Source: Chloroflexota bacterium
GTDB taxonomy: Bacteria; Chloroflexota; UBA6077; FW602-bin22; JAMCVK01
Assembly: GCA_023475225.1 (NCBI GenBank)
Contig: JAMCVK010000033.1
Location: forward strand, 1,767-46,391
Length of the DNA stretch: 44,625 nt
Direction of reading: 5' to 3'
In this document: positions 23,377 through 30,435 of the stretch, piece by piece
How positions within the stretch are numbered: the stretch's first letter is position 1
Layout of the letters: every line of letters begins with the position of its first letter
Made by a program: the position numbers and the translations under genes
The notes under the pieces: model-generated
What the model was told of the DNA's origin: nothing
What the model saw: the letters and a program-made list of their open reading frames with translations, nothing else
The model's database searches: none

Positions 23377-24322
23377 ACTAGTGCAAGCAGTGCCCAATTT
23401 CAGTGAGGGTAAACGCGCGGAGGTTGTGGAGCAGATCGTGGACTGCTTCCGAGGGGTGCCCGGCGTGAAATTGATCGATTATTCGTGGGATCCTGATATG
23501 AATCGGGCTGTTGTCACTGTTCTCGGCCAACCTGAACCGCTGAAGCAGGCCCTGTTCAATATGACGGCGAGATCGATCTCGTTAATCAATATGCAGGAGC
23601 ATAATGGGGCTCACCCTTGCATCGGGGCTCAGGATACTATCCCTATCTTTCCCTTCAAGAACATCACCCTCGAGGAGTGCGTGCAACTGGCGGGGGTGAT
23701 CGGGCGAGAGATCTATGAGAAGCTACATGTTCCTGTCTACTTCTCCGGCGCTAATGCCCGCACGGAGGAACGCAGACGTCTGGAAAATATTCGGCAGGGC
23801 AATTATAATGGCCTTAAACAGGACGTCGCTCAGGGGAGGCGCCTCCCCGATTTAGGCGATAGGCTGCACCCCACAGCGGGAGCGGTGATCGTGAGTGCTA
23901 GCACCCTGCCCTTAGTTGCCTTCAATGTTATTTTAGGGACAAGTGACCTGTCCATAGCCAAAAAGATCGCTCGGATCGTGCGTGGCCCCAGCGGTGGCTT
24001 TAGTACGGTGCGGGCGATCGGACTAAGGTATGAGGCGCGGAATCAAGTGGGGGTGTCAATGAATATGTTCGACTATGTGGCCACCCCCCTCTATCGTGTC
24101 TTCGAGGTGGTCAAGATGGAGGCGGAACGCTACAGCGTGCCGGTGATTGGCAGCGAGATCGTCGGAGTAGTCCCGCAGGAGGCGTTGATCAACTCCCTCG
24201 AGTACTTCCTCAAACTGGAGGGCTTCAAGCGTAGCCAGATATTAGAGAACCACCTTTTGGACCTGCCGGAGGAGATTGGGGAGGGTCAAGCAGACCTGCT
24301 TACCCCCCGAGCAAGGCGATAA
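23369..24322 (+). CDS. formiminotransferase (glutamate formiminotransferase family)
   Basis: 317 residues, matching stand-alone formiminotransferase domains; the cyclodeaminase domain of the bifunctional enzyme is absent. Family motifs: AVPNFSEGK at the N-terminus, the active-site His in EHNGAHPCIGAQDTIPIFPF, and LVAFNVILGTSDLSIAKKIA. It transfers a formimino group to tetrahydrofolate. In histidine degradation the donor is formiminoglutamate; in clostridial purine fermentation it is formiminoglycine, giving glycine. No histidine-utilisation genes are nearby, and adenine deaminase is, which favours the purine role. The start is GTG 23369, after CAGGAG, coupled by overlap to the amidohydrolase. 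The shell gene follows after 95 bases. Confidence 0.92.
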   Translation: MTKLVQAVPNFSEGKRAEVVEQIVDCFRGVPGVKLIDYSWDPDMNRAVVTVLGQPEPLKQALFNMTARSISLINMQEHNGAHPCIGAQDTIPIFPFKNITLEECVQLAGVIGREIYEKLHVPVYFSGANARTEERRRLENIRQGNYNGLKQDVAQGRRLPDLGDRLHPTAGAVIVSASTLPLVAFNVILGTSDLSIAKKIARIVRGPSGGFSTVRAIGLRYEARNQVGVSMNMFDYVATPLYRVFEVVKMEAERYSVPVIGSEIVGVVPQEALINSLEYFLKLEGFKRSQILENHLLDLPEEIGEGQADLLTPRARR

Positions 24323-24417
24323 AGATCAGCTGTGCTACAGAACCATTCTAGGCAGCAGTAGCGAACGAAAAAGGGCAAAGCTATCCTAAATAGCGAACTT
24401 CTTAAGGAGGAACAGAA

Positions 24418-24702
24418 ATGGCAGACGAAGCTCTGGGAATGATCGAAACGCGTGGTTTGGTCCCCTCCATCGAGGCCGCTGATGCCATGGCTAAGGCCGC
24501 CAACGTACGTATCCTGGGTCAAGTAAAAATTGGAGCGGGCTTGGTCACCATAATGATACGTGGCGACGTGGCCTCGGTGAAAGCAGCGACTGAGGCTGGA
24601 GCTGTAGCTGCCCAACGTGTGGGTGAGCTGATTTCGGCTCATGTCATCCCCAGGCCGCACAGTGAGGTAGAATCCATTTTGCCTCAAGCGCCGACGCCGT
24701 AG
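24418..24702 (+). CDS. microcompartment shell protein BMC-H (first)
   Basis: 94 residues, one BMC domain: [20 protein letters not shown], then [40 protein letters not shown] and a short tail with HVIPRPH. It forms hexagonal tiles of a protein microcompartment shell. The pore loop is KIGAGLV, close to the KxGSGLV type of metabolosome shells, suggesting a small polar pore. AAGGAGG precedes the ATG with eight bases of spacing. It is followed after 60 bases by a second BMC-H and then a pentamer gene. No BMC-T (tandem) gene is in the window, so the shell set is minimal. Confidence 0.95.
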   Translation: MADEALGMIETRGLVPSIEAADAMAKAANVRILGQVKIGAGLVTIMIRGDVASVKAATEAGAVAAQRVGELISAHVIPRPHSEVESILPQAPTP

Positions 24703-24762
24703 GCTCTCACGCTCGAAGAAAACGACACTCGGCCGACCCGGTGGAGCATTTAGGGATGGGGA

Positions 24763-25107
24763 ATGATGGAGAAGGCCCTTGGACTAATAGAGATGGAGGG
24801 CCTGGCCGGAGCAATAGCGGCCGTCGACGCGGCGCTGAAAGCGGCTAAGGGCTCTATTATAGGTTATGAATATATCATCGGCCCGATTGGATTGGTCACA
24901 GTGAAGATCGAGGGGGATGTAGCCTCGATCGAAGCTGCCATAGCCGCCGGGAAAACAGCTGCCGAGCGAGTAGGACATGTACTCAGTGCTCGCGTCATCC
25001 CTAAGCCAGATGTAGAGCTGCGCAAGGTGGTGAGAAGTCCAGACACCACCGGACCAGAACGGCGTCCGCCACGGGTCCTGCCCAAGGAGCTCTATACCAC
25101 TGGCTAG
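24763..25107 (+). CDS. microcompartment shell protein BMC-H (second, variant pore)
   Basis: 114 residues. BMC domain with KALGLIEMEGLAGAIAAVDA, GLVTVKIEGDVASIEAAIAAG and RVGHVLSARVIPKPD. Two oddities: the pore loop reads YIIGPIGLV, bulkier and non-polar compared with the GAG type of its neighbour, and the C-terminus is extended by about 30 Pro/Arg-rich residues (TTGPERRPPRVLPKELYTTG). The pore change should alter what passes; the tail could line the lumen or outer face or bind cargo. The start is ATG 24763 or the adjacent ATG 24766. It is clearly a diverged paralogue of the preceding BMC-H. Confidence 0.94.
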   Translation: MMEKALGLIEMEGLAGAIAAVDAALKAAKGSIIGYEYIIGPIGLVTVKIEGDVASIEAAIAAGKTAAERVGHVLSARVIPKPDVELRKVVRSPDTTGPERRPPRVLPKELYTTG

Positions 25108-25141
25108 TGTACGGGTTAGCCGATGGGGATAATTTCTGTCC

Positions 25142-25169
25142 CCCCAGCCCAAATAATGCGGTGCTGGGG
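25142..25169 (+). terminator. hairpin between BMC-H2 and the pentamer gene
   Basis: CCCCAGC (25142-25148) and GCTGGGG (25163-25169) form a seven-base stem with a 14-base loop. No T-run. It could tune the ratio of abundant hexamers to the scarce vertex pentamer. That role is inference. Confidence 0.35.
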
Positions 25170-25237
25170 ATAAGGGGAGGAGGCTGGGCAAAGGTAGCGT
25201 GGCCTGCTTGGGCCATTGTGAGGAAGGAGTCGGACAT

Positions 25238-25564
25238 ATGTTACTTGGTAAGGTGATTGGTACAGCTGTGGCCACACGAAAGGATCCTAACTTAGAGGGG
25301 ACAAAGCTCCAGGTTGTTCAGTTGCTTGATTCCGCCGGACGCCCTCAGGACCGTACACAGGTGGCCGTGGATACGGTGGGGGCTGGGGTGGGTGAGACGG
25401 TGATCCTGACCATTGGGAGCATGTCTCGCTTCGCTTTGAAAGGCAAGGAGGCCCCTACGGATGCGGTCATTGTAGGGATCGTTGACCACATCGAAGTTGA
25501 GAAGGAGCCAACCCTACCACGGCCACCTGCCGCGCTATTGGAAACACCTCTCACTTGGGATTAA
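25238..25564 (+). CDS. microcompartment vertex protein BMC-P (EutN/CcmL family)
   Basis: 108 residues. Family motifs: MLLGKVIGTAVATRKDPNLEG at the N-terminus, KLQVVQLLD, VAVDTVGAGVGETVILTIGS and TDAVIVGIVDHIE. It forms pentamers that close the twelve vertices of an icosahedral shell. Start: ATG 25238, nine bases after AGGAAGGAG; an earlier in-frame start at 25199 adds 13 atypical residues. Its presence with two BMC-H genes shows that a closed compartment can be built from this locus. The tail with PTLPRPPAALLETPLTWD is longer than in CcmL. Confidence 0.94.
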   Translation: MLLGKVIGTAVATRKDPNLEGTKLQVVQLLDSAGRPQDRTQVAVDTVGAGVGETVILTIGSMSRFALKGKEAPTDAVIVGIVDHIEVEKEPTLPRPPAALLETPLTWD

Positions 25565-25605
25565 ACAACCGATCTTACCGCCTGTAGGGAAGGGACGAAT
25601 GATAG

Positions 25606-27408
25606 ATGCAAGGTGTCCCTAACGCAGCTGGGCAACAGCTGGAGATGATCGATGCCCTACTGGGGCAAAAGGCGGCCGACCTCGTTCTCAGAGGGGGACG
25701 AGTTGTCAATGTGCTTAGCGGTGACGTTTATCACGCTGACGTGGCCGTAAAGGGGGATCGCATTCTTAAAATTGGGGATGCTTCTGATCTGGTCAATGAA
25801 AAGACGCAGGTGGTAGATGTGACTGGCAGGTTCATCTCTCCAGGTTTCATCGACTCTCATATGCACTTCGAAAGTAGTATGCTCACTATAGCGGAGTTCT
25901 CGCGCCTCTCCATTCCCACGGGAACAACCGTCTTAGTAGCCGATCCCCACGAGATTGGAAATGTGTTGGGCCTTGAAGGAATAAAGGCTATGGTGGCTGA
26001 AGCGGCCCACGTGCCTAATCACGTCTACTTCGTTGTCCCCGCCCTCACCCCGGATACCCCCCACCTAGAGACCCCAGGTGCGGAGATCACTTCCAGGGAC
26101 ATGGATGAATTGCTTGCCTTGCCTCACATCCTGGGGATCGGTGAGATACAGGGGTTCAGCAATGTGGCCAACGTCTACACCAGTAGGCCGGAGGTGCTGA
26201 AGGACCTGGTGAAAGCGACGGCCCAGGCGCGTTATCAGGGCAAGATAGTCGAAGGCAACGCCCCCGAGCTATACGGCCGAGAATTAGCTGCCCACATTAT
26301 CGCCAGCGGGGGAGATACATCTTGCCATGAGACCACAAGCAAGGCCGAAGCCCTGGAAAAGCTGCACCAGGGGATGTATCTCTATATGCGTGAGGGTTCG
26401 ACGGAGCGTAATATGGCCGAATGCTTAAGGGCCATAAAGGAGGAGGGACTGGATACCCGTCGGGCTATCCTAGCCAGCGACGATATGGTCGCCGAGGACC
26501 TCATCCGTTTCGGCCATATGAACGACATCATTCGGCGAACGATTGCCGCAGGGATTGAGCCGATCAAGGCCATTCAAATGGCCACCATCAACCCCGCCGA
26601 GCGTTTTGGTTTCCAAGACCTTGGCTCACTCGCCTCTTGGAAACTGGCCGACATGGTCGTCCTCAGCGACCTCTATGAGATGAAAGTGGAGGACGTCTAT
26701 CTGAGAGGAAAGTTAGTGGCTAGGGAGGGGAAGATGATTGAATGTATCTTCCTTTATCGCTACCCCGAACATACTAAGAACACGGTGAAGAGAGAGCCCA
26801 TCTCTCTGGACGAATTGGCCATCACCGCGAGTGGCTCCGCAGTCAGAGTACGCTGTATCCAACTGATTCCCAACCAGAATATCACCGCTACCTGTGAGGT
26901 CGAACTCGGCGTGGTCGATGGCCATGTCCCGCCTGCTGTGGAGAAAGACGTCCAGGCCATCGCTGTAGTGGAGAGGCACGGGCGCGGTGGCCACATAGGA
27001 AAGGGTTTCCTCCATGGCTTCGGCTTGAAGCGGGGGGCCATCGCCGAAAGCGTCTCACACGATGCCCACAATATCATCGTCACTGGCACTAACTATGAAG
27101 ATATGGTCGTGGCTGTCAATGCTGTGATCAGGATAAGAGGGGGGATAGCCATCGTCAGTGGAGGGCAGGTCCTGGCTGAGCTCCCGTTGCCCATCGCCGG
27201 GCTAATAACCGACGAGCTATCCGGAGAGGAAGTGTCCCAAAAGATAGCTGAGATGCACCGCCTCGTGCGTGAGGATCTTGATTGCCCGCTTCATGCCCCA
27301 CTTATGCACCTATCATTTCTCTCACTCTCCACCAGCCCGAAGTGGAAGATCACGGATAAAGGCCTCATAGACGTAAATACATTTCAGGTGCTTGACCCAG
27401 TGATATAA
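25606..27408 (+). CDS. ade: adenine deaminase (Ade/AdeC type)
   Basis: This enzyme hydrolyses adenine to hypoxanthine and ammonia. 600 residues, standard for the prokaryotic enzyme. Amidohydrolase motifs: HMH in FIDSHMHFESSM, His in VADPHEIGN, Glu/His in EGNAPEL and CHETTSKAEAL, and the catalytic Asp pair in LASDDMVAEDL. The C-terminal domain typical of Ade is present, with GHIGKGFLHGFGLKRGAIAESVSHDAHN. It lies 41 bases downstream of the pentamer gene, clearly in the shell operon. This is the firmest purine link of the locus: its product enters purine degradation via xanthine. Confidence 0.95.
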   Translation: MQGVPNAAGQQLEMIDALLGQKAADLVLRGGRVVNVLSGDVYHADVAVKGDRILKIGDASDLVNEKTQVVDVTGRFISPGFIDSHMHFESSMLTIAEFSRLSIPTGTTVLVADPHEIGNVLGLEGIKAMVAEAAHVPNHVYFVVPALTPDTPHLETPGAEITSRDMDELLALPHILGIGEIQGFSNVANVYTSRPEVLKDLVKATAQARYQGKIVEGNAPELYGRELAAHIIASGGDTSCHETTSKAEALEKLHQGMYLYMREGSTERNMAECLRAIKEEGLDTRRAILASDDMVAEDLIRFGHMNDIIRRTIAAGIEPIKAIQMATINPAERFGFQDLGSLASWKLADMVVLSDLYEMKVEDVYLRGKLVAREGKMIECIFLYRYPEHTKNTVKREPISLDELAITASGSAVRVRCIQLIPNQNITATCEVELGVVDGHVPPAVEKDVQAIAVVERHGRGGHIGKGFLHGFGLKRGAIAESVSHDAHNIIVTGTNYEDMVVAVNAVIRIRGGIAIVSGGQVLAELPLPIAGLITDELSGEEVSQKIAEMHRLVREDLDCPLHAPLMHLSFLSLSTSPKWKITDKGLIDVNTFQVLDPVI

Positions 27409-27445
27409 TGGATTTGTATGTTGCCGTACCGGAGGGAGGCAAAGC

Positions 27446-28144
27446 ATGCGTTACATCGACCTGTCCCAAACGATTACGGAGGAGATGCCCGTCTTTGCGC
27501 TCTATCCCAGAGTGACCATCAGACGCCAGTGGACTACCTATGCCGACTTTCGCGATGCGCAGGGTCGACCCACGGGCTACGCTTCTAACGCTTGGTTCAT
27601 TGGCGAACATACCGGTACCCATATGGATGCACCAATCCATTTCAATCCTCAGGGGGTCTCCCTGGAGCATGTGAGGCCAGACGTCCTCATTGGGGAAACG
27701 GTGGTGGTTGATGTTTCTCATTGCAAGCCCGACGAGTATTATAGTGTGGACGATATACTTCGCTGGGAGCAGAAAACGGGGGAGAGGATCAAGGAGGATG
27801 ACATCGTCCTCTTTTATACGGGGATGCCCAAATATTGGGATAACAGGTATTTCTACTGTAATCATTATCCTGGCCTCGATAAAAAGGGGGCTGAGTTGTT
27901 ACGTAGCCGTCGGGTGCGGGCTGTGGGCACAGATACGATCAACCTGGATCATCCCCAAGATTTCACCTTTCTAGCCCATCACACTCTCCTGCAGGCTTTC
28001 CCAAAAAACATCCTGGTGATGGAGAACTATTGCAATCTGCATCTCCTGCCCCCGCGCTTTTGGCAGATCTGCACTATCCTGAAGGTACAAGGGGGGGACC
28101 GCTTGCCCTATCCGCCCCCTGGCCCAATTACCTTAGAGGAGTAG
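27446..28144 (+). CDS. cyclase-family metal hydrolase (kynurenine formamidase-like, PF04199)
   Basis: 232 residues. The family metal-binding signature is HTGTHMDAPIHF (HxGTHxDxPxH), with YIDLSQTITEEMPVF at the N-terminus and GTDTINLDHP further on. Members hydrolyse aryl formamides or cyclic amides and imides (kynurenine formamidase, isatin hydrolase). The ATG at 27446 follows GGAGGGAGG. It is two bases from the UbiD start (stop at 28144, next ATG 28147), so coupled. In a purine pathway it could catalyse opening of 4-imidazolone or another cyclic amide step. That is inference. Confidence 0.88.
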   Translation: MRYIDLSQTITEEMPVFALYPRVTIRRQWTTYADFRDAQGRPTGYASNAWFIGEHTGTHMDAPIHFNPQGVSLEHVRPDVLIGETVVVDVSHCKPDEYYSVDDILRWEQKTGERIKEDDIVLFYTGMPKYWDNRYFYCNHYPGLDKKGAELLRSRRVRAVGTDTINLDHPQDFTFLAHHTLLQAFPKNILVMENYCNLHLLPPRFWQICTILKVQGGDRLPYPPPGPITLEE

Positions 28145-28146
28145 CG

Positions 28147-29145
28147 ATGCCACTTATACCGAAGCGAGGAGATCAGGATGAAATTCGAGGACTAGCCCCT
28201 CCCCCCATCGCCCTGCCTTACAAGCGCGAGATGCGGGAAGGGCTTCCAGCAGCACCTCCGCCGCCGGTGGCAGCGCATTCCATGCGTAGTTATGTCCAAC
28301 ACCTCCGCGAAACGGGGCAACTCCTGGAGATAGAGCGGACGGTTGATCCAAAGTTCGAGATTGCCAACATTATCCAGGCACTAGATTTTGGCTCCTACCC
28401 GGTTCTCTTTCACCATGTGAAGGGCTATTCCATGCCGGTTGTAGCTGGGCTTAACGGAAGCAGAAGTCGCTTCGCCGAGCTGCTGCATACGGACAACGCG
28501 GGCATCGTCCATAAGATAATAGAGTCCTTACAAAAGCCCCTGCCGTACCGCATCGAATCGACTGGCCCGGTGAAGGAGCGTCGGCTAACAGGATACATAG
28601 ACTTGCTTCGCCTCTTGCCTGTGCCAACCTGGCACGAAAAGGACCCCGCACCTTTCATCACCGCGGGCATGTATATCTGGCGTGACGCAGAGACAGGCAA
28701 GCACTATACGGCCATCCTTCGTTCCCAAATCGTTGGGCATAATCGCTTCAACCTTTACACCAGTAGTGAGCACTTGCTGGAACAGTACGCTCATTTGGAA
28801 GCTAAGGGTCGCCCGTTGGAGATAGCCGTAGCCATTGGATTGGACCCCTTAACCATGCTGGCTTCGCAAGTCTCCTTTCGGCGCTTCAAAATGGATAAAT
28901 TCGAGCTGGCTGGTGCCCTGAGGGGGGCACCGCTGGAACTGGTTCGCTGTGATACCATCGATCTAGAGGTTCCCGCCGAAGCGGAGATCGTTCTTGAGGG
29001 ACGAGTGCTGCCGGGCATACGAACTGCTGAGGGTCCTTTCGGTGAGCTGGGCAAGTATTACGGCGGAGTCAGCCAGCGACCGGTGGTTGAGGTTACAGCT
29101 ATAACTCATCGCGAGAGTCCTATCTTTCAAGTCATCCTGCCTTAG
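28147..29145 (+). CDS. UbiD-family decarboxylase, N-terminal and catalytic part (split gene)
   Basis: 332 residues; UbiD enzymes are normally about 480-500. UbiD family decarboxylases use prenylated FMN to (de)carboxylate aromatic and heteroaromatic acids. Present: MRSYVQHLRETGQLLEIERT, RFNLYTSSEHLLEQYAHL, and the two active-site Glu with five-residue spacing in EGPFGE (about 295 and 300). The protein stops at PIFQVILP, where full-length UbiDs continue, and the missing C-terminal domain is encoded next in the same frame. The start is ATG 28147, after AGAGGAG. It carries a 45-residue Pro-rich N-terminal extension before the usual family start. It may decarboxylate 4-amino-5-imidazolecarboxylate. 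No UbiX gene is visible. Confidence 0.87.
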   Translation: MPLIPKRGDQDEIRGLAPPPIALPYKREMREGLPAAPPPPVAAHSMRSYVQHLRETGQLLEIERTVDPKFEIANIIQALDFGSYPVLFHHVKGYSMPVVAGLNGSRSRFAELLHTDNAGIVHKIIESLQKPLPYRIESTGPVKERRLTGYIDLLRLLPVPTWHEKDPAPFITAGMYIWRDAETGKHYTAILRSQIVGHNRFNLYTSSEHLLEQYAHLEAKGRPLEIAVAIGLDPLTMLASQVSFRRFKMDKFELAGALRGAPLELVRCDTIDLEVPAEAEIVLEGRVLPGIRTAEGPFGELGKYYGGVSQRPVVEVTAITHRESPIFQVILP

Positions 29146-29157
29146 GAGGCGGCCATG
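29143..29157 (+). promoter_or_regulatory. stop/Shine-Dalgarno/start junction splitting UbiD
   Basis: The TAG stop of the first part (29143-29145) begins a TAGGAGG ribosome-binding site, and ATG 29155 follows after eight bases. Both parts are in the same reading frame. The layout looks like an evolved coupling junction rather than a random nonsense mutation. Confidence 0.7.
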
Positions 29158-29688
29158 CACCGACCAGTAATGAGTCGTGAACATATCACCCTCATTGGTC
29201 TGGGTCTTGAAGTGACCCTTTACCTCCATGTGCAACACTCTGTCCCTACAGTCCAGGCAGTATATCTTACACCCGGAGGGGGCTGTCGCTGGCACGCCGT
29301 GATTTCCATCGACAAGCGCCTTGAGCCAGAGGGACATTCGGCTATCCTTGCCGCTTGGGCAGCCAGTCGTGAGATAAAGCTAGCCATCGTGGTAGACAAA
29401 GATATCGATATCTTTAACCCAGAGAAGGTGGAGTGGGCCGTGGCCACCCGCGTGCAGGCTACGAAGGATGTCCTCATCGCCCCCGCCTTTCGTGGATCCT
29501 ATCTAGAGCCCTCCAGTATGGAGGGGGTGAGCGATGTGATGGGCATAGATGCCACAGTGCCCTTAGGAACCCTCGAGGATCGCTTCACTCAAACCTATAT
29601 CCCTGGTGAGCAGGAGATAAGCCTTAAAGATTACCTCTCAGAGGAGGACCTCCAAAGACTGTCGAGAATGAGGGCGGAGCAGCTCTAG
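29155..29688 (+). CDS. UbiD-family decarboxylase, C-terminal domain (separate ORF)
   Basis: 177 residues that match the C-terminal domain of UbiD: REHITLIGLGLEVTLYLHV, GGGCRWHAVISIDKRLEPEG, the strongly conserved KLAIVVDKDIDIFNPEKVEWAVATRVQ, then DVMGIDATVPLG. Together the two parts total 509 residues, the size of one UbiD. In UbiD this domain carries oligomer contacts, so the parts probably associate after translation. It has its own AGGAGG and ATG. Alternatives are programmed read-through of the TAG, a pseudogene, or a sequencing error. Its 3' end overlaps the convergent CbiO gene by 65 bases. Confidence 0.85.
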   Translation: MHRPVMSREHITLIGLGLEVTLYLHVQHSVPTVQAVYLTPGGGCRWHAVISIDKRLEPEGHSAILAAWAASREIKLAIVVDKDIDIFNPEKVEWAVATRVQATKDVLIAPAFRGSYLEPSSMEGVSDVMGIDATVPLGTLEDRFTQTYIPGEQEISLKDYLSEEDLQRLSRMRAEQL

Positions 29689-30433
29689 CAGCACGTTCGA
29701 CTGTGGCATAAAGAGGGAATCTATCAGGATGGAGCAGGCCGTGACGCTGTAGCAGGGGGACATCCGCCAGGATCAGGTCGGTCGGACCATCGGCCATTAC
29801 TCGCCCCCCATCCAAGACGATCGTGCGGGCGCATACAGTTCGTACCATATCCAGATCGTGTGTGGCGATGACCCTGGTCAGCGGAAGGTTGCTTAACAGT
29901 TCAATTATAGTCCACCGTCCCCGGGGATCCAGGCTGCTGGTTGGTTCATCGATCACTAACAGCTGCGGACACATAGAGAGAACAGTGGCGATGGCCACCC
30001 GTTTCTTCTCTCCTATGCTGAGGTGATGTGGTGAGCGTGCCTTGCAACCGCTCATCCCTACCTGATCCAGGGCCTGGACTACCAGCTGCTGTACTTCCCC
30101 CGCAGCTAACCCCATGTTGAGCGGACCAAAGGCCACATCGTCGAAGACCGTCGGGGAGAAGAGCTGATCGTCCGGATTTTGAAAGACCAGGCCCACCTGG
30201 CCCCTGATCCTTTTCAGATGCCTCTCTTCAACCGGCAAGCCGAATATCTTCACCATTCCTTTCCCCTTGAGGATTCCATTGAGATGCAGCAGCAGGGTAG
30301 ATTTGCCTGCCCCATTGGGTCCAATCAGGGCCACCGTTTCCCCGCGTGTCATGGTCAGGTTGACATCGTGTAGGGCCCAATGTCCATCCGCATAACAAAA
30401 GGAAAGGTTCTCTACCTCTACAACTCTATCCAA
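29624..30433 (-). CDS. cbiO: Ni/Co ECF transporter ATPase (CbiO/NikO)
   Basis: 269 residues, a single ABC ATPase. Walker A GPNGAGKST, Q-loop FQNPDDQLF, signature LSIGEKKR (Ile for Gly), Walker B LLVIDEP and H-loop ATHD. It energises the metal importer encoded upstream on the same strand. The start is TTG 30433, seven bases after GAGGAG. The C-terminal 20 codons overlap the convergent UbiD C-terminal gene. Gene order M-N-Q-O with CooT upstream points to nickel more than cobalt. Confidence 0.92.
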   Translation of the reverse strand: MDRVVEVENLSFCYADGHWALHDVNLTMTRGETVALIGPNGAGKSTLLLHLNGILKGKGMVKIFGLPVEERHLKRIRGQVGLVFQNPDDQLFSPTVFDDVAFGPLNMGLAAGEVQQLVVQALDQVGMSGCKARSPHHLSIGEKKRVAIATVLSMCPQLLVIDEPTSSLDPRGRWTIIELLSNLPLTRVIATHDLDMVRTVCARTIVLDGGRVMADGPTDLILADVPLLQRHGLLHPDRFPLYATVERAARAAPPSFSTVFGGPPLRGNL

Positions 30434-30435
30434 GA

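Noticed and set aside
23369-24322. Formiminotransferase as part of histidine utilisation
   Set aside because: No hutH, hutU or hutI homologues are in the window, while adenine deaminase is close by.
27403-27408. TATAAT at the end of the adenine deaminase gene as a promoter
   Set aside because: The TTGACC just upstream is only about six bases away, too close to be its -35 box.
29143-29145. TAG in UbiD as a pyrrolysine or read-through codon
   Set aside because: An AGGAGG and ATG immediately follow, which explains a separate ORF more simply, and no pyl genes are visible. Read-through is not excluded.
24418-29688. Ordinary ethanolamine, propanediol or glycyl-radical metabolosome
   Set aside because: No aldehyde dehydrogenase, phosphotransacylase, lyase or glycyl-radical signature enzyme is encoded nearby.
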